Shown: positions 52,719-62,501, counted from the first letter of the stretch. The stretch: 64,000 nucleotides of DNA from Candidatus Jettenia caeni (GCA_000296795.1 BAFH01000001.1:388-64387); one strand, 5' to 3'. The notes: generated from the sequence alone by a model not told the origin. Numbers and translations are program-made.

Positions 52719-54803
52719 TTATAAGAAACCCAGGGGTCTTTTATAGACAGATCCAGCATATAAAAGCACATAAAGCATTTCTTCTTGAGAGTTAACTACC
52801 AAAGTAGCAGGTCCATTCGATGGTGGAAGGGTGTCTGTAATATCTCTCCAGTTTTTACCTTCATCCTTTGAATAAAGTATTTTTCCTCCTGAATATCCAT
52901 TCCAATTAACTATTCCCATAAAAATTTGTTTTTCATCTTCAGGGTTAATACAAATGGCTTCACAACTCTCTGACTCCTTGAAACTTTTCAGAAGTTTCCA
53001 CGATTTCCCTTTATTGTAAGAAGCATACAAAACTGGTTTGCCGGATGTACCAGCCGCATACACAATTCCTGTTTTTGAAATAGCAAGATCAAATATCCAT
53101 CTTGATTCTGAAAAAACTTTTTTCCATGTTCTACCATAGTCTTCGGATCGATACACCCCACCATCGTTTCCACATGCCCCCCAAAATATACGATTGGGTT
53201 CTGTTGGGTCTACTACCAATCCGTTATAAATTCGCAAAGAATCTGGCTGTCCAATTGACCTTTGCCATGACTTACCACCATCACGAGAGATAAATAGGCC
53301 TCCTCCATCATCTCCATCAATACCAAGATATATATTGCGATTATCCTTTGGGTCTATTGCTAAAGCCCTTGGATAACCTTGCCCCCACATCGTATTTACC
53401 TGTGGCCTTTTTGATGGAAGTCCATTTCTAATCACCTCAAAATTTCTTCCTCCATCAAAGCTTAAAATAACTTGATTAATATCATCATTCCATGGAGAAG
53501 AAGTAGCAATTATGGTATTATTCTCTTTCTCTGGTATAACGAAAACCCTCCAAACATGTCCATTAATCGCTTTATCATATCCTTTCGATGGAAAAAGGGC
53601 CTTATAATATTTTCCACTATTGGAACTTTCCAATAAACCATTATCCATAGTAGCTACAAAAATATTACCAAGGGAAGATATAAAAATATCTGAACCACAA
53701 GAATTTGGAGCACCTTTTATTATCTCGTTCCAATTTTCTCCATTATCATCAGAACGCCACACTCCCCACCAATCAGTAAAATAGATAGTCTCTTGATTGA
53801 ATGGGTCGAAAACAACAGCATTTGGTTTACCAAAGCCTTTCATCCATGCTCTTGTTGGATTATGAATTTCATTGTGTCTAAGATTTTTTTCTCTATCTTT
53901 CCATGTTTCGCCTTTATCTGTACTTAAAAATACACCGCCTTTCCAGCCATCCCTCCATCCTGCTAATAATTTTGTAGCTCCAGACCTATCGATTCTCACC
54001 GATAATCTTGTTATTTCATCCCGAGGTATATCCGTAGTAAATTGCCACGTTTTACCATAATCAGAGCTAAAGGCAATTTGCCTTCCAGATGTTACATAAA
54101 TCGTATCATTTGACCCGGAGCATACCATATCCCATACTCTACTATTACCAACTTCTATTTTTTGCCATTCTTTTTTGGTCACATCATATCGCATAAGTCC
54201 AAGTTCAGATGCAACAAACAGCATTTTTCCACCTTGGCTCAGCAAAAGGGTTGTTATAGTGACTTCTTTTTTAAAAGGATACTTATTCCCTTCCAGGCAT
54301 TTCCATTCCTTACCTCCATCTTCAGAATAGAAGATCTCTCCTTTTTTTGTGCCAGCATATACTCTATTGCAATCTTTTGAATCAATCGCAATGGAGCGAT
54401 AACTGTCAGGCCTTTTAAAGATAATTTTATCTTTTGTAGATAAGAGATAGTGCCATGTCTTACCAGCATCATCCGATCTCATCATGCCTGCTTGTGTCCC
54501 TATATAGATAACATCAGAATTGGATGGTGCTATTGATAGGACAGCGATATGTAAATTTACCAAGCCATCGTTGATAAAGTGCCATTCGTCTCCTTTGTTA
54601 TCACTACGCCATAGACCCGCAACATCTGATAAAAGATATAGTCTTTCCTTCACGTTGGGATCAGGTACTATGGCAGGATAACATCCGCCACCATACCATC
54701 CTACAAATGTCCAACCGCTCTTTATTACTTCATCTGCCGGTGATTGAGTAATAAAGTAAAAAAGGAGCAAGAAAAATATAGAGGTAAAATATATTCTCCG
54801 CAT
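52719..54803 (-). CDS. secreted BNR/VPS10-repeat protein of the EPS locus
   Basis: This 694-residue protein begins with a signal peptide (RIYFTSIFFLLLFYFITQSPADE). It has about eleven Asp-box motifs (SDNKGDEW, SDDAGKTW, SEDGGKEW, SSDYGKTW, STDKGETW, SDDNGENW, SRDGGKSW, SEDYGRTW, SKDEGKNW and others) spread over the whole length, giving one or two beta-propellers. No other domain is seen. It may bind or process the secreted polysaccharide. Its ATG overlaps the stop of the upstream glycosyltransferase by 1 bp (TAATG), so it is translationally coupled within the locus. It is related in architecture to the 1530-residue protein at 5870-10462. Confidence 0.85.
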   Translation of the reverse strand: MRRIYFTSIFFLLLFYFITQSPADEVIKSGWTFVGWYGGGCYPAIVPDPNVKERLYLLSDVAGLWRSDNKGDEWHFINDGLVNLHIAVLSIAPSNSDVIYIGTQAGMMRSDDAGKTWHYLLSTKDKIIFKRPDSYRSIAIDSKDCNRVYAGTKKGEIFYSEDGGKEWKCLEGNKYPFKKEVTITTLLLSQGGKMLFVASELGLMRYDVTKKEWQKIEVGNSRVWDMVCSGSNDTIYVTSGRQIAFSSDYGKTWQFTTDIPRDEITRLSVRIDRSGATKLLAGWRDGWKGGVFLSTDKGETWKDREKNLRHNEIHNPTRAWMKGFGKPNAVVFDPFNQETIYFTDWWGVWRSDDNGENWNEIIKGAPNSCGSDIFISSLGNIFVATMDNGLLESSNSGKYYKALFPSKGYDKAINGHVWRVFVIPEKENNTIIATSSPWNDDINQVILSFDGGRNFEVIRNGLPSKRPQVNTMWGQGYPRALAIDPKDNRNIYLGIDGDDGGGLFISRDGGKSWQRSIGQPDSLRIYNGLVVDPTEPNRIFWGACGNDGGVYRSEDYGRTWKKVFSESRWIFDLAISKTGIVYAAGTSGKPVLYASYNKGKSWKLLKSFKESESCEAICINPEDEKQIFMGIVNWNGYSGGKILYSKDEGKNWRDITDTLPPSNGPATLVVNSQEEMLYVLLYAGSVYKRPLGFL

Positions 54804-55960
54804 TACATTGTGCTCACAAGATCATAATATAAGTTTTCGATATTTTTGACTGTTTTTTTAATATCACATTCATTCTCTATAAGCTTGCTTCCCGCATTAC
54901 CAATAGTATTCGATAAAGATTGATTATCTAAAAGCAGATTAATTGTTTGTGCCCATACCTCTGGTTTATAAGGATCAAGCAAAAAACCATTTTCTCCATG
55001 TGTTATAAAATAATCATTACATCCGACTCCCTGGGAGACAAGGACTGGTACACCCATACTCATTGCTTCAATCATAGTAATTGAATGAAGTTCTAATAGG
55101 GTCGGTTGAATAAATATATTTGATATTTTTAAAAATTCTTTCACATTCGGACAAAATCCAATAAAACGAACGATATTATCTAAATTTCTTTTTTTAACAT
55201 TTTCTTCTAATTCATTTTTTAAAGGGCCATCCCCTGCAATAACAAAAATAACTTTATCACATCTTTGTACACTTATTTCTGCAATATCAATAACGGCACC
55301 TATATTTTTTTCTTGAGAAATTCTTGCAGCCGCAAAAATAATTCTCCTGTCTGCTGGAATGCAATGCTTTTTTCTTAATTCATATCCATCAACAGATTGA
55401 TTAAACTTGGGATTAATACCATTCAATAGCATTTTAATTTTTCGATCAGAGGCGATGCGATTTCTTAACAGAAGATTTTTATTATTCTTTGTTAAGACTA
55501 CAATACTGTCTGATAATTTGGCAAAATACTTTGCCAATCTAAATTGATCGGGTCTTACGCCTCTTTTTTCAAGGTATAATGGTTCTTCATATCTATAATC
55601 ATGTACATGTTCAATAACTTTTACACCGGAAAGTCTAGCTGCAATTCCTCCCCACACATGAGCGTTAAAATTATGAGTATGCACGATTTGAATTTTATTC
55701 TTAAAAATATACCTTAGTATACGAAAAATAATTATAAGACTTGCAAGACTCTTAACCTTGTAAGCTGTATTGGAATATTTAAATAATCTCACTCCAAGTT
55801 GTTTGAATCTAGTTTCAAACTCTCCGCCATATGAATATCCAATATGAATCTCAAATTTATTTGTATCAATCGCTTGAGATAAATTAAAAAGATTTACTTC
55901 TGCACCACCTAAACTTAACGTTTTAATTACGTGAAGCACCCTTAATTTGTTATTTTTCAT
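54803..55960 (-). CDS. family 4 glycosyltransferase
   Basis: This 385-residue GT-B protein has VIKTLSLGGAEVNLFNLSQ at the N-terminus, HTHNFNAHVWGGIAARL, and the GT4 C-terminal motif QPTLLELHSITMIEAMSMGVPVLVSQGVGCND (E-x7-E). It transfers a sugar with retention to a growing lipid-linked glycan. Specificity is unknown. It is followed directly by the BNR gene. Confidence 0.93.
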   Translation of the reverse strand: MKNNKLRVLHVIKTLSLGGAEVNLFNLSQAIDTNKFEIHIGYSYGGEFETRFKQLGVRLFKYSNTAYKVKSLASLIIIFRILRYIFKNKIQIVHTHNFNAHVWGGIAARLSGVKVIEHVHDYRYEEPLYLEKRGVRPDQFRLAKYFAKLSDSIVVLTKNNKNLLLRNRIASDRKIKMLLNGINPKFNQSVDGYELRKKHCIPADRRIIFAAARISQEKNIGAVIDIAEISVQRCDKVIFVIAGDGPLKNELEENVKKRNLDNIVRFIGFCPNVKEFLKISNIFIQPTLLELHSITMIEAMSMGVPVLVSQGVGCNDYFITHGENGFLLDPYKPEVWAQTINLLLDNQSLSNTIGNAGSKLIENECDIKKTVKNIENLYYDLVSTM

Positions 55961-56022
55961 TTTTTATTATTAAGCTAATTCTTGATGTATTTACTCATTC
56001 TATTTTGAAAAATAATTTTTTG

Positions 56023-56958
56023 TTATCTTAGCCAATGAGACAAATCTTTATTTATAAATTTCTGCAGTTTTAATATATCTTCACGATACAGATTTTTAAG
56101 GTTTTCATAAGTTTCCTGCTTTATCTGCGGCTTTTCTAGCATGTTTTTCATTTTTAAATCCTCTACCAACTTCGAGATTTTGAATATAATCTCTTTTGAC
56201 ACAAAGGGTTTGATTGTTAATTTCATAAAATTTATAAGCAATTTTGCCTTTTCTGGCGTTGCTAAGAGTTTATTTACTGCTTTATTTTTTGGAATACCAG
56301 AGATATTAAACTTAACTTCAACATCTGGAATGAATGAAGTATCTATTTCTAGAAACTTATAGATATCCTTTACCAAGGTAAAGGCATCCTTTTGTAAGTC
56401 ATCATAAAATAAAACCTTAACATGATTAAAGTTTTCCACATAGGCTTTCACTTGATTATAGTAAAAACTCTCACGCTTGCAACGTGGCCCATAAAATGAC
56501 CAACCATCACGTAAACTTTCTTTTTCCTGTTCTAATACATCCTCAAAGGATAAAAAGTTTCCAAATTCTTTTACGAGATGTACATAATATGAGAAAGCCC
56601 TTTCTACAGGTTCTCTCAAAATAATTATTATCTTCACATCTCCTAGATAGGTTTTTATTTGTTTAATAGTGTCCTCATAAAAATAGAGGCTTTCTGTACT
56701 AGCTTCTCCTATGGCTTTTTCATTTCTAACATTTTCAAAAAGCCTTTTATAGTCATCAAAAGTCTTTATTAAAGTATTTCCAATTTTACTAGTCTCAATC
56801 TCGTTCAAAGCAAATTTTTTAAATTGAGAGGATAAAAAATTAGGTTCCTTTAAAGGACTCATATAAATTTCAGGGTGCTGTTTTAAATATTGATAAAGCG
56901 ATGTTGTACCACTTCTAGCGGCACCAACAATTAAAAAGTTTGGTAGTTTAACTGTCAC
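56023..56958 (-). CDS. PAPS-dependent sulfotransferase
   Basis: This 311-residue protein has the 5'-phosphosulfate-binding loop LIVGAARSGTTSLYQYLKQHP near the N-terminus and the 3'-phosphate-binding region IIILREPVERAFSYYVH. KEPNFLSSQ follows the first loop, as in heparan-type sulfotransferases. It moves a sulfuryl group from PAPS to a hydroxyl or amine of a glycan. Its place between two glycosyltransferases suggests that the exopolysaccharide is sulfated. A short truncated second copy of its 5' end lies at 58177-58266. Confidence 0.92.
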   Translation of the reverse strand: MTVKLPNFLIVGAARSGTTSLYQYLKQHPEIYMSPLKEPNFLSSQFKKFALNEIETSKIGNTLIKTFDDYKRLFENVRNEKAIGEASTESLYFYEDTIKQIKTYLGDVKIIIILREPVERAFSYYVHLVKEFGNFLSFEDVLEQEKESLRDGWSFYGPRCKRESFYYNQVKAYVENFNHVKVLFYDDLQKDAFTLVKDIYKFLEIDTSFIPDVEVKFNISGIPKNKAVNKLLATPEKAKLLINFMKLTIKPFVSKEIIFKISKLVEDLKMKNMLEKPQIKQETYENLKNLYREDILKLQKFINKDLSHWLR

Positions 56959-56984
56959 TTTTCTTCCTTTATTAAAGGATACTA

Positions 56985-58139
56985 TTAAGTCTTAAGCCAA
57001 TTGAATAAATTTATATATTGTCTTGCAACTTCTTTAATATCGAATCTTTTTTTTAATTCTTCAATGTTTAAGGCTGTATTTAATTCGTTCCTTTCTTTTA
57101 GAATGGAAAAAACTTCTTTAGCAAAATCAGCAGGCAGATCTGAAAAACACTGTCGTCCTATATTGGAAGTAATGATAATATCTGACGTAACGCCGTCGAT
57201 ATGGCGACAAACAATCGGAACCGAAGAAATGCCAGCCTCAATTAATGTGTTTGGCAGCCCTTCAGCCGTTGAGCAATGTAATAAACAATCTGTAATTTTC
57301 ATGTATTCATTTATATTATGTATAAATCCTAAAAATAGAATGTTTTTCAATGACGATTCTTTTATGATTGTTAGAAGTTTTTGAAAATATGGATTTGAAA
57401 CATCATTCTTGGGACCTGCAATTAAAAGAACAGAATTTGGTAACTTTTCACCGATAAATTTCCATGCCTGAATCATAAATTCATAACCTTTTCGTTCTTC
57501 AATTTGCCCAACAGCCAAAAATATGTGTGAGTAATTTAAAAATCCCAATTTACTTTTTAATACTTTTTTGTCTTCAGTTGGCAATTTAAAAAACATTGAA
57601 GTATTAACCCCAACTGGAATTAGTTCCAATTTTTTTTTGCTAATACCACTTTCGAGAGATAAATGAAACAACTTAGTTGATATAGGTATTATTTTATCCA
57701 CACAATACAAAGATGGATGAAATAGGAATCCAAGTTTTCTTTTCCTTATGCTTAAAGGATCATCACAGCCAACTAAGGTTAATTGTAAAAGTGTTTTTTT
57801 GCCAAATAATTTAGTTAATGGGAACAAAAAAGTATCAAATCCTGATATACCAAAAAAAAGAATAATATCATGGTTTGACTTAAAAAGAAGAAATAAAAAC
57901 ATCTTTAGAAAATATATAAATTGTCCTAAGCTTGATAACGCTTTGGATTCAAAATAACTGCAAAACTTATATACAGAGAAACCATCGTATATATCTAAAG
58001 CTGTTTTCTGTCTATAATTATTTGTAGCAAACTCTACATCAATACCTTGCCGTTTTAATTCCTTAGCTAGAAAAATCGCTTGAATAACTCCCCCACCATA
58101 TCGTGGTGGGAATATTCTACAAATCATCAAAACTTTCAT
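56985..58139 (-). CDS. family 4 glycosyltransferase
   Basis: This 384-residue protein has the N-terminal RIFPPRYGGGVIQAIFLAKELKRQGIDV and a GT4 C-terminal domain (FLAVGQIEERKGYEFMIQAW, LHCSTAEGLPNTLIEAGISSVPIVC with the E-x7-E motif). It is a retaining transferase of unknown specificity. It lies between the full-length sulfotransferase gene and the truncated sulfotransferase remnant, consistent with a duplication around it. Confidence 0.93.
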   Translation of the reverse strand: MKVLMICRIFPPRYGGGVIQAIFLAKELKRQGIDVEFATNNYRQKTALDIYDGFSVYKFCSYFESKALSSLGQFIYFLKMFLFLLFKSNHDIILFFGISGFDTFLFPLTKLFGKKTLLQLTLVGCDDPLSIRKRKLGFLFHPSLYCVDKIIPISTKLFHLSLESGISKKKLELIPVGVNTSMFFKLPTEDKKVLKSKLGFLNYSHIFLAVGQIEERKGYEFMIQAWKFIGEKLPNSVLLIAGPKNDVSNPYFQKLLTIIKESSLKNILFLGFIHNINEYMKITDCLLHCSTAEGLPNTLIEAGISSVPIVCRHIDGVTSDIIITSNIGRQCFSDLPADFAKEVFSILKERNELNTALNIEELKKRFDIKEVARQYINLFNWLKT

Positions 58140-58176
58140 ACTTTAAGCTTTCCTATATAAAATAACATTAAATCAA

Positions 58177-58266
58177 TTAATGATGCTGTTTCAAATATTG
58201 ATAAAGCAATGTCGTACCACTTTTTGCAGCATCAACAATTAAAAAATTTGGTAATTTAATTGCCAT
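58177..58266 (-). pseudogene. 5' fragment of a second sulfotransferase gene
   Basis: A 29-codon frame (start CAT at 58264-58266, stop at 58177-58179 on the minus strand) begins MAIKLPNFLIVDAAKSGTTLLYQYLKQHH. This is almost the same as the first 28 residues of the sulfotransferase at 56023-56958, including the PAPS loop but with Asp where that protein has Gly. The rest of the gene is gone. Confidence 0.85.
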
Positions 58267-58277
58267 TTATTTTTATC

Positions 58278-59813
58278 CTATGCAATTCCTTTGCTTGTAA
58301 TTAGTTTCGATGAGATTCTTTTTGATAGGGTTATCAAGTAAACTCTCTCATTATTATTTAATATGATAAAATATGAAATTGTATAGTAAACAATAACAAA
58401 CATCGGTAAAGAATAGAGTAGATATAATAAGTTAATGTGTAAAAAAGACTTAATATAGAATATGATAGCTCCCCATACCAATCCTAATAAGACTGGTTTA
58501 ATAAATCCTGCGAGATAATATTTAAAAAAATTAATTTTTACTATTTTGGACGTGTAGTATGGCAGAAAAAATGCAGTTTGTATTGTTTGTGATATTGCCG
58601 TTCCCAATGCAAACCCAACTAATCCCATATTAAAGTGCAACGCAAATAATATACTAACGCCTATTTTCATTACCCCCAATAGTAATGCCATTCTGCCTGG
58701 TATTTTAACCTTTCCGAATGCAGTAGTTAAGCTTATACATATCGAAAAAACCAATACAGGTACTATTGCAATTATATGGAAATATAAAATGTTCACCGAT
58801 GCTAGGAAATTTTGGCCTACCCAAAAAATAACGAATTCTTTAGCAAATATCGCTAGCAATACACAAAATGGAATAGAAATGAGTGCAGATAATTTTGTAA
58901 ACGCGCAAAATAAGGTTTTAATTTTGTTTATTTCATCCATTGAAAACAGTTCTGTAAATGTTGGTGATAGAACTGTTACTGAATACTGGATTAATCTCTT
59001 TAGAGCACCAATACTCTTTAGGCTCACAGCATATATAGCGTTAGAATAAGAACCGTAAATTCGATTAATAATAACGGTATCAGCAGTATCATAAAATAAT
59101 TCACTTACTTTGTTTACTATTATTGAAAGCATAAACTGCCACATTTGCCTCAATTTAACATACGATACATTTTTAAAATTTATCTGAAACGCTGAGAATA
59201 TTTTTTTTGCACTCTGAAAAACTAACATTCTCTCAATAATTACAGATACTAAAAATATAATTCCATAATATTCTAACTTAGAATTAAAGATTGAATAAAA
59301 CACTAAAATTAGAATAAAGCGGCAAAGGCTACCTGCCGATGAATAAATATTAATGAGGTCAAACCTTTGTTTAGCGTACAATATAGCCCAATATGGTGTA
59401 AATATAACATTAATGGCGAAACCGAGTATCAACATTAAAAGTACAAATTGAGCGTGTACCTGTAAGCTCAATGGTATGCTAAACAGGTAGCTGATATTCA
59501 GCAATAGAGATACTCCCACAATCGAAAACAAAAAAGTAAAAATGTATAAAATAACCTGTCCATTTGCCAAATATGAGTTTACCTCGTTATCCTTACCTTT
59601 TGAAATATGTAAACCAACGAATCTCGCTAGTGCTGACCGTAAACCAACAGCAGCCATCTCAAAAAAAATGATAAAAGACTCCATTAATATAATTACACCA
59701 TAGCCAGTTGAGGTTAGTTTACTAATAAGAAATGGAACTATTATAAAACCTAATACCATCTCAAACAACTTGCCTAAATTATTACTTAAGATATTAATTA
59801 TCATTCTTTTCAT
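58278..59813 (-). CDS. Wzx-type polysaccharide flippase
   Basis: This 511-residue protein has 12-14 predicted membrane segments and fits the MATE/Wzx-like (polysaccharide_synt) superfamily: LISKLTSTGYGVIILMES, AVGLRSALARFVGLHISKGKDNEVNSYLA at the N-terminal end and VGFALGTAISQTIQTAFFLPYYTSKI further on. It would flip the lipid-linked repeat unit across the cytoplasmic membrane. It lies between the methyltransferase and sulfotransferase/GT4 genes. Confidence 0.87.
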   Translation of the reverse strand: MKRMIINILSNNLGKLFEMVLGFIIVPFLISKLTSTGYGVIILMESFIIFFEMAAVGLRSALARFVGLHISKGKDNEVNSYLANGQVILYIFTFLFSIVGVSLLLNISYLFSIPLSLQVHAQFVLLMLILGFAINVIFTPYWAILYAKQRFDLINIYSSAGSLCRFILILVFYSIFNSKLEYYGIIFLVSVIIERMLVFQSAKKIFSAFQINFKNVSYVKLRQMWQFMLSIIVNKVSELFYDTADTVIINRIYGSYSNAIYAVSLKSIGALKRLIQYSVTVLSPTFTELFSMDEINKIKTLFCAFTKLSALISIPFCVLLAIFAKEFVIFWVGQNFLASVNILYFHIIAIVPVLVFSICISLTTAFGKVKIPGRMALLLGVMKIGVSILFALHFNMGLVGFALGTAISQTIQTAFFLPYYTSKIVKINFFKYYLAGFIKPVLLGLVWGAIIFYIKSFLHINLLYLLYSLPMFVIVYYTISYFIILNNNERVYLITLSKRISSKLITSKGIA

Positions 59814-59907
59814 TTTGTAGTCTTGTGTTTTCTAGTCAATCTATAAATATTTAGAAGTTATCCCCAAACCTCAATTTAGCCTCTCTATGTATATCCAATA
59901 TCTATAT

Positions 59908-60660
59908 CTATCCTTTAGAACAGTAATAAATCTCTCCACTTCCAGGTGTAAGACCCATGTGAACTATATCCTCTTTCTTAAAGAAATCAGAAACATAACT
60001 AACTTTTACTCTAAATCCAGCTTCTTGAAGTCTATCAATATAGTCAGATCCATACCGCCGAACATGATCTTCCTGCCCAAAAACCCTACGACGTTCAGAT
60101 GGATCAATAATGGAGTAGTCCTCAAAAGTCCTATTTACAGTAATGGGAACGAGTATAATAGCCCACCCATCATCTTTTAAGATACGATGGAATTCTTTTA
60201 AAGCCTTTTTATCATTCTGAACATGCTCTAATACGTGACTGCAATAGATAACATCAAAGAATTCTTCTGGATATTGGATATCTGTTATATCCATTTTTAC
60301 CATCACACGTGGATTTAGTAAGTCCGCAGTAATGTAGCTTTCGCCTAAACATTTTTTCAATCTGGATTCAAGACATGGCTCCGGTGCTATGTGAAGCATT
60401 TTTTTAAATCTTCCATCAAATAGATTCGTCATCTTGTTAAAATACAGCCATACAAATCGATGCCTTCCCAAAGAACAACAGTGAATACAACAAGCATCAT
60501 CAGGACAAATACCGAGCTTACGAAATTTCCGCATTGATTTATTACAAATTGGGCATATACACCCTTTACCACGATAAGGTATGGAATACACAAAATCCCT
60601 TGTAAGTCTTAATGGTTTTTTAGACCATTCAGGTAAAGACGAAACGGTTTTCTTAACCAT
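59908..60660 (-). CDS. class I SAM methyltransferase with N-terminal Cys cluster
   Basis: This 250-residue protein has a Cys-rich N-terminal region (CICPICNKSMRKFRKLGICPDDACCIHCC) that probably binds zinc. A Methyltransf_11 domain follows, with LHIAPEPCLESRL, YITADLLNPRVMVKMDITDIQYPEEFFDVIYCSHVLEHVQNDKKALKEFHRILKDDGW and GWAIILVPI. It methylates an unknown acceptor, possibly a sugar of the exopolysaccharide, as suggested by position between the Wzz-like and Wzx genes. Confidence 0.85.
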   Translation of the reverse strand: MVKKTVSSLPEWSKKPLRLTRDFVYSIPYRGKGCICPICNKSMRKFRKLGICPDDACCIHCCSLGRHRFVWLYFNKMTNLFDGRFKKMLHIAPEPCLESRLKKCLGESYITADLLNPRVMVKMDITDIQYPEEFFDVIYCSHVLEHVQNDKKALKEFHRILKDDGWAIILVPITVNRTFEDYSIIDPSERRRVFGQEDHVRRYGSDYIDRLQEAGFRVKVSYVSDFFKKEDIVHMGLTPGSGEIYYCSKG

Positions 60661-60740
60661 ATTTAGATAATTTGAAATAAATATTTATATTACTTAATGC
60701 TTTGTTAATGATTTTAATCTAAGTTTTTCCCTTGTAATGC

Positions 60741-62501
60741 CTATACCCTCTTATAAATCATTCCTGGAATCGCAAAGGTACGGTTATTGAAAATGACTCC
60801 GACCAGATTAGCATTTTTTTGCTCTAAAGGCGCAATCAATGACTTTATAACGTGCCGCCGGGTTTTTCCCTCGTTTACGACAAGAATGACTCCGTCTACA
60901 TACGATGAGAGGAGACACGTATCCTTCACATTTCTTAAGTTTGCATAATCAACAAGGACTATGTCATACTTTTCTTTCGCTGAATTAATTACCTTAAACA
61001 TTCTGGAGGTATCACCCGTGGTAGCCTGGTTGAGGGTTACTCTTTCTGATAATAAGGTAGCTAGTTTAGGATTTGTGCGTTTACTTTTCTTATCAGGAAA
61101 GGCTTCTCCTTCAAGTACATCTTCATCATCTTTCACTTCATCAAATATAGTAAAGAGATCTCCATCCATCGTCAGATTGTGTGAGTCTTCTCCGGCAGTT
61201 AAGACCGACAGGTTATTATGTATGTGTTGCGACGCTTTTTCAAAAGATATGGTTCCCCTAAGGATACTCGTCAAACCGGGATTATCAGGGATATGAAACG
61301 TCCTGTGTATCGTTGAAGTATGTATATTGGCATCGATGATAAGGACCTTATGACCTGCTTTTTTCGATAAGAAATTACCAAGATTCGCAACGATTGTTGC
61401 AGAGTCCTCCACTGGCGAAGCGGCTGTTATTAAAAGGGATTTTAGATTTTTATCCCTCATGAAAAGATATATCTTATCAGAAAGATCTTTATAAGATTGA
61501 GTGTAAGGGGTTATTTTCATCGTATCTTTCACTAATCTTTTACTCTTAAAACCCTTCCGGGGGATAAAGCCCAGGACAGGTACATTGAGAAATTTTCCTA
61601 CCTCTTGCGGTGACTTAAACGTGCAATTAAGGTACTCAAACCCGAAGGAAAGCATGATGCCTAAGACTACGCTCATACAGAAGGCAAGTACAAGGGTAAG
61701 GTGTTTACTCGTTCCTACCGGTATAAAAGGTATTCGTGCCTGCTCAACGATCTTGATTGTCGCCGGGCCAATTGATTCCATATAGGAAAGCGGAGAACCA
61801 CTCAGGTTACCGGTCATCTTGTCGATGCTATCTTTTAATTGTAATACGATCTGATGTCTTTCTCCGTATTTCAACTGGAGTTCGGCAAGCTGTTGTTCAA
61901 GGTCGCAAATAATATAGGAACGGCTTACTACATTGGCAATCGCTGCTGCCTCCTGGGGGCTGAAGTCGCTTACGGTTATTATGAATACATCGGTATCCCG
62001 TATTGGCGTAACCTCTATCTTCCTGCTTAGGTCTCCTACTGCTTTCCATAAAAGGAATTCATCCAATTGCTCTGATGAAAGGTTCTTTAATTCATTTGTC
62101 TTCTTCTGCTGCAGGTTTATTAACCATTGAGGCTTTTTTTGCTCAAGCCATTGTCTTACAGGAGAATAAAAGCTCTTCTCGTAGCCGGATGGACGTTCAT
62201 GTAACTTCAGCACCTTAACGGCGCGCTCCAGTACATGAGAGGAGGTTACAATTTCTGCCTGGGTAAGGGCTATGTAGGATTGAGAACGGTTATAACTTAA
62301 GTCCCTGTAATATGGCGAATCGACCTGCTTTTCAGCGGATATGAGCATTTTAACGCTTGCCTTATAGACCGGGGTTTTGAGTTCTAATACAAGGAAGACG
62401 ATGGTCATAATGGTAACGAAGGTTGTTATGATAACGGCCTTGTGACGAAATACGATTGACAGATAGTCTCGCAGGGTGTTTCCGGTGGAATCAAGACTCA
62501 T
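60741..62501 (-). CDS. Wzz / BY-kinase-like chain-length protein with degenerate Walker A
   Basis: This 586-residue protein has an N-terminal membrane helix (about residues 22-42), a Wzz-type periplasmic part with coiled coils, and a second helix (about 268-290). The cytoplasmic P-loop domain should read S-x-x-P-G-E-G-K-S/T at Walker A but has TAASPVEDSATIVANLG, lacking the Gly-Lys pair. Walker A' (VLIIDANIHTSTIH) and B-like (YDIVLVDYANL) are present. There is no C-terminal tyrosine cluster. It probably controls chain length and export without kinase activity. It lies downstream of the Wza gene, across a hairpin. Confidence 0.88.
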   Translation of the reverse strand: MSLDSTGNTLRDYLSIVFRHKAVIITTFVTIMTIVFLVLELKTPVYKASVKMLISAEKQVDSPYYRDLSYNRSQSYIALTQAEIVTSSHVLERAVKVLKLHERPSGYEKSFYSPVRQWLEQKKPQWLINLQQKKTNELKNLSSEQLDEFLLWKAVGDLSRKIEVTPIRDTDVFIITVSDFSPQEAAAIANVVSRSYIICDLEQQLAELQLKYGERHQIVLQLKDSIDKMTGNLSGSPLSYMESIGPATIKIVEQARIPFIPVGTSKHLTLVLAFCMSVVLGIMLSFGFEYLNCTFKSPQEVGKFLNVPVLGFIPRKGFKSKRLVKDTMKITPYTQSYKDLSDKIYLFMRDKNLKSLLITAASPVEDSATIVANLGNFLSKKAGHKVLIIDANIHTSTIHRTFHIPDNPGLTSILRGTISFEKASQHIHNNLSVLTAGEDSHNLTMDGDLFTIFDEVKDDEDVLEGEAFPDKKSKRTNPKLATLLSERVTLNQATTGDTSRMFKVINSAKEKYDIVLVDYANLRNVKDTCLLSSYVDGVILVVNEGKTRRHVIKSLIAPLEQKNANLVGVIFNNRTFAIPGMIYKRV

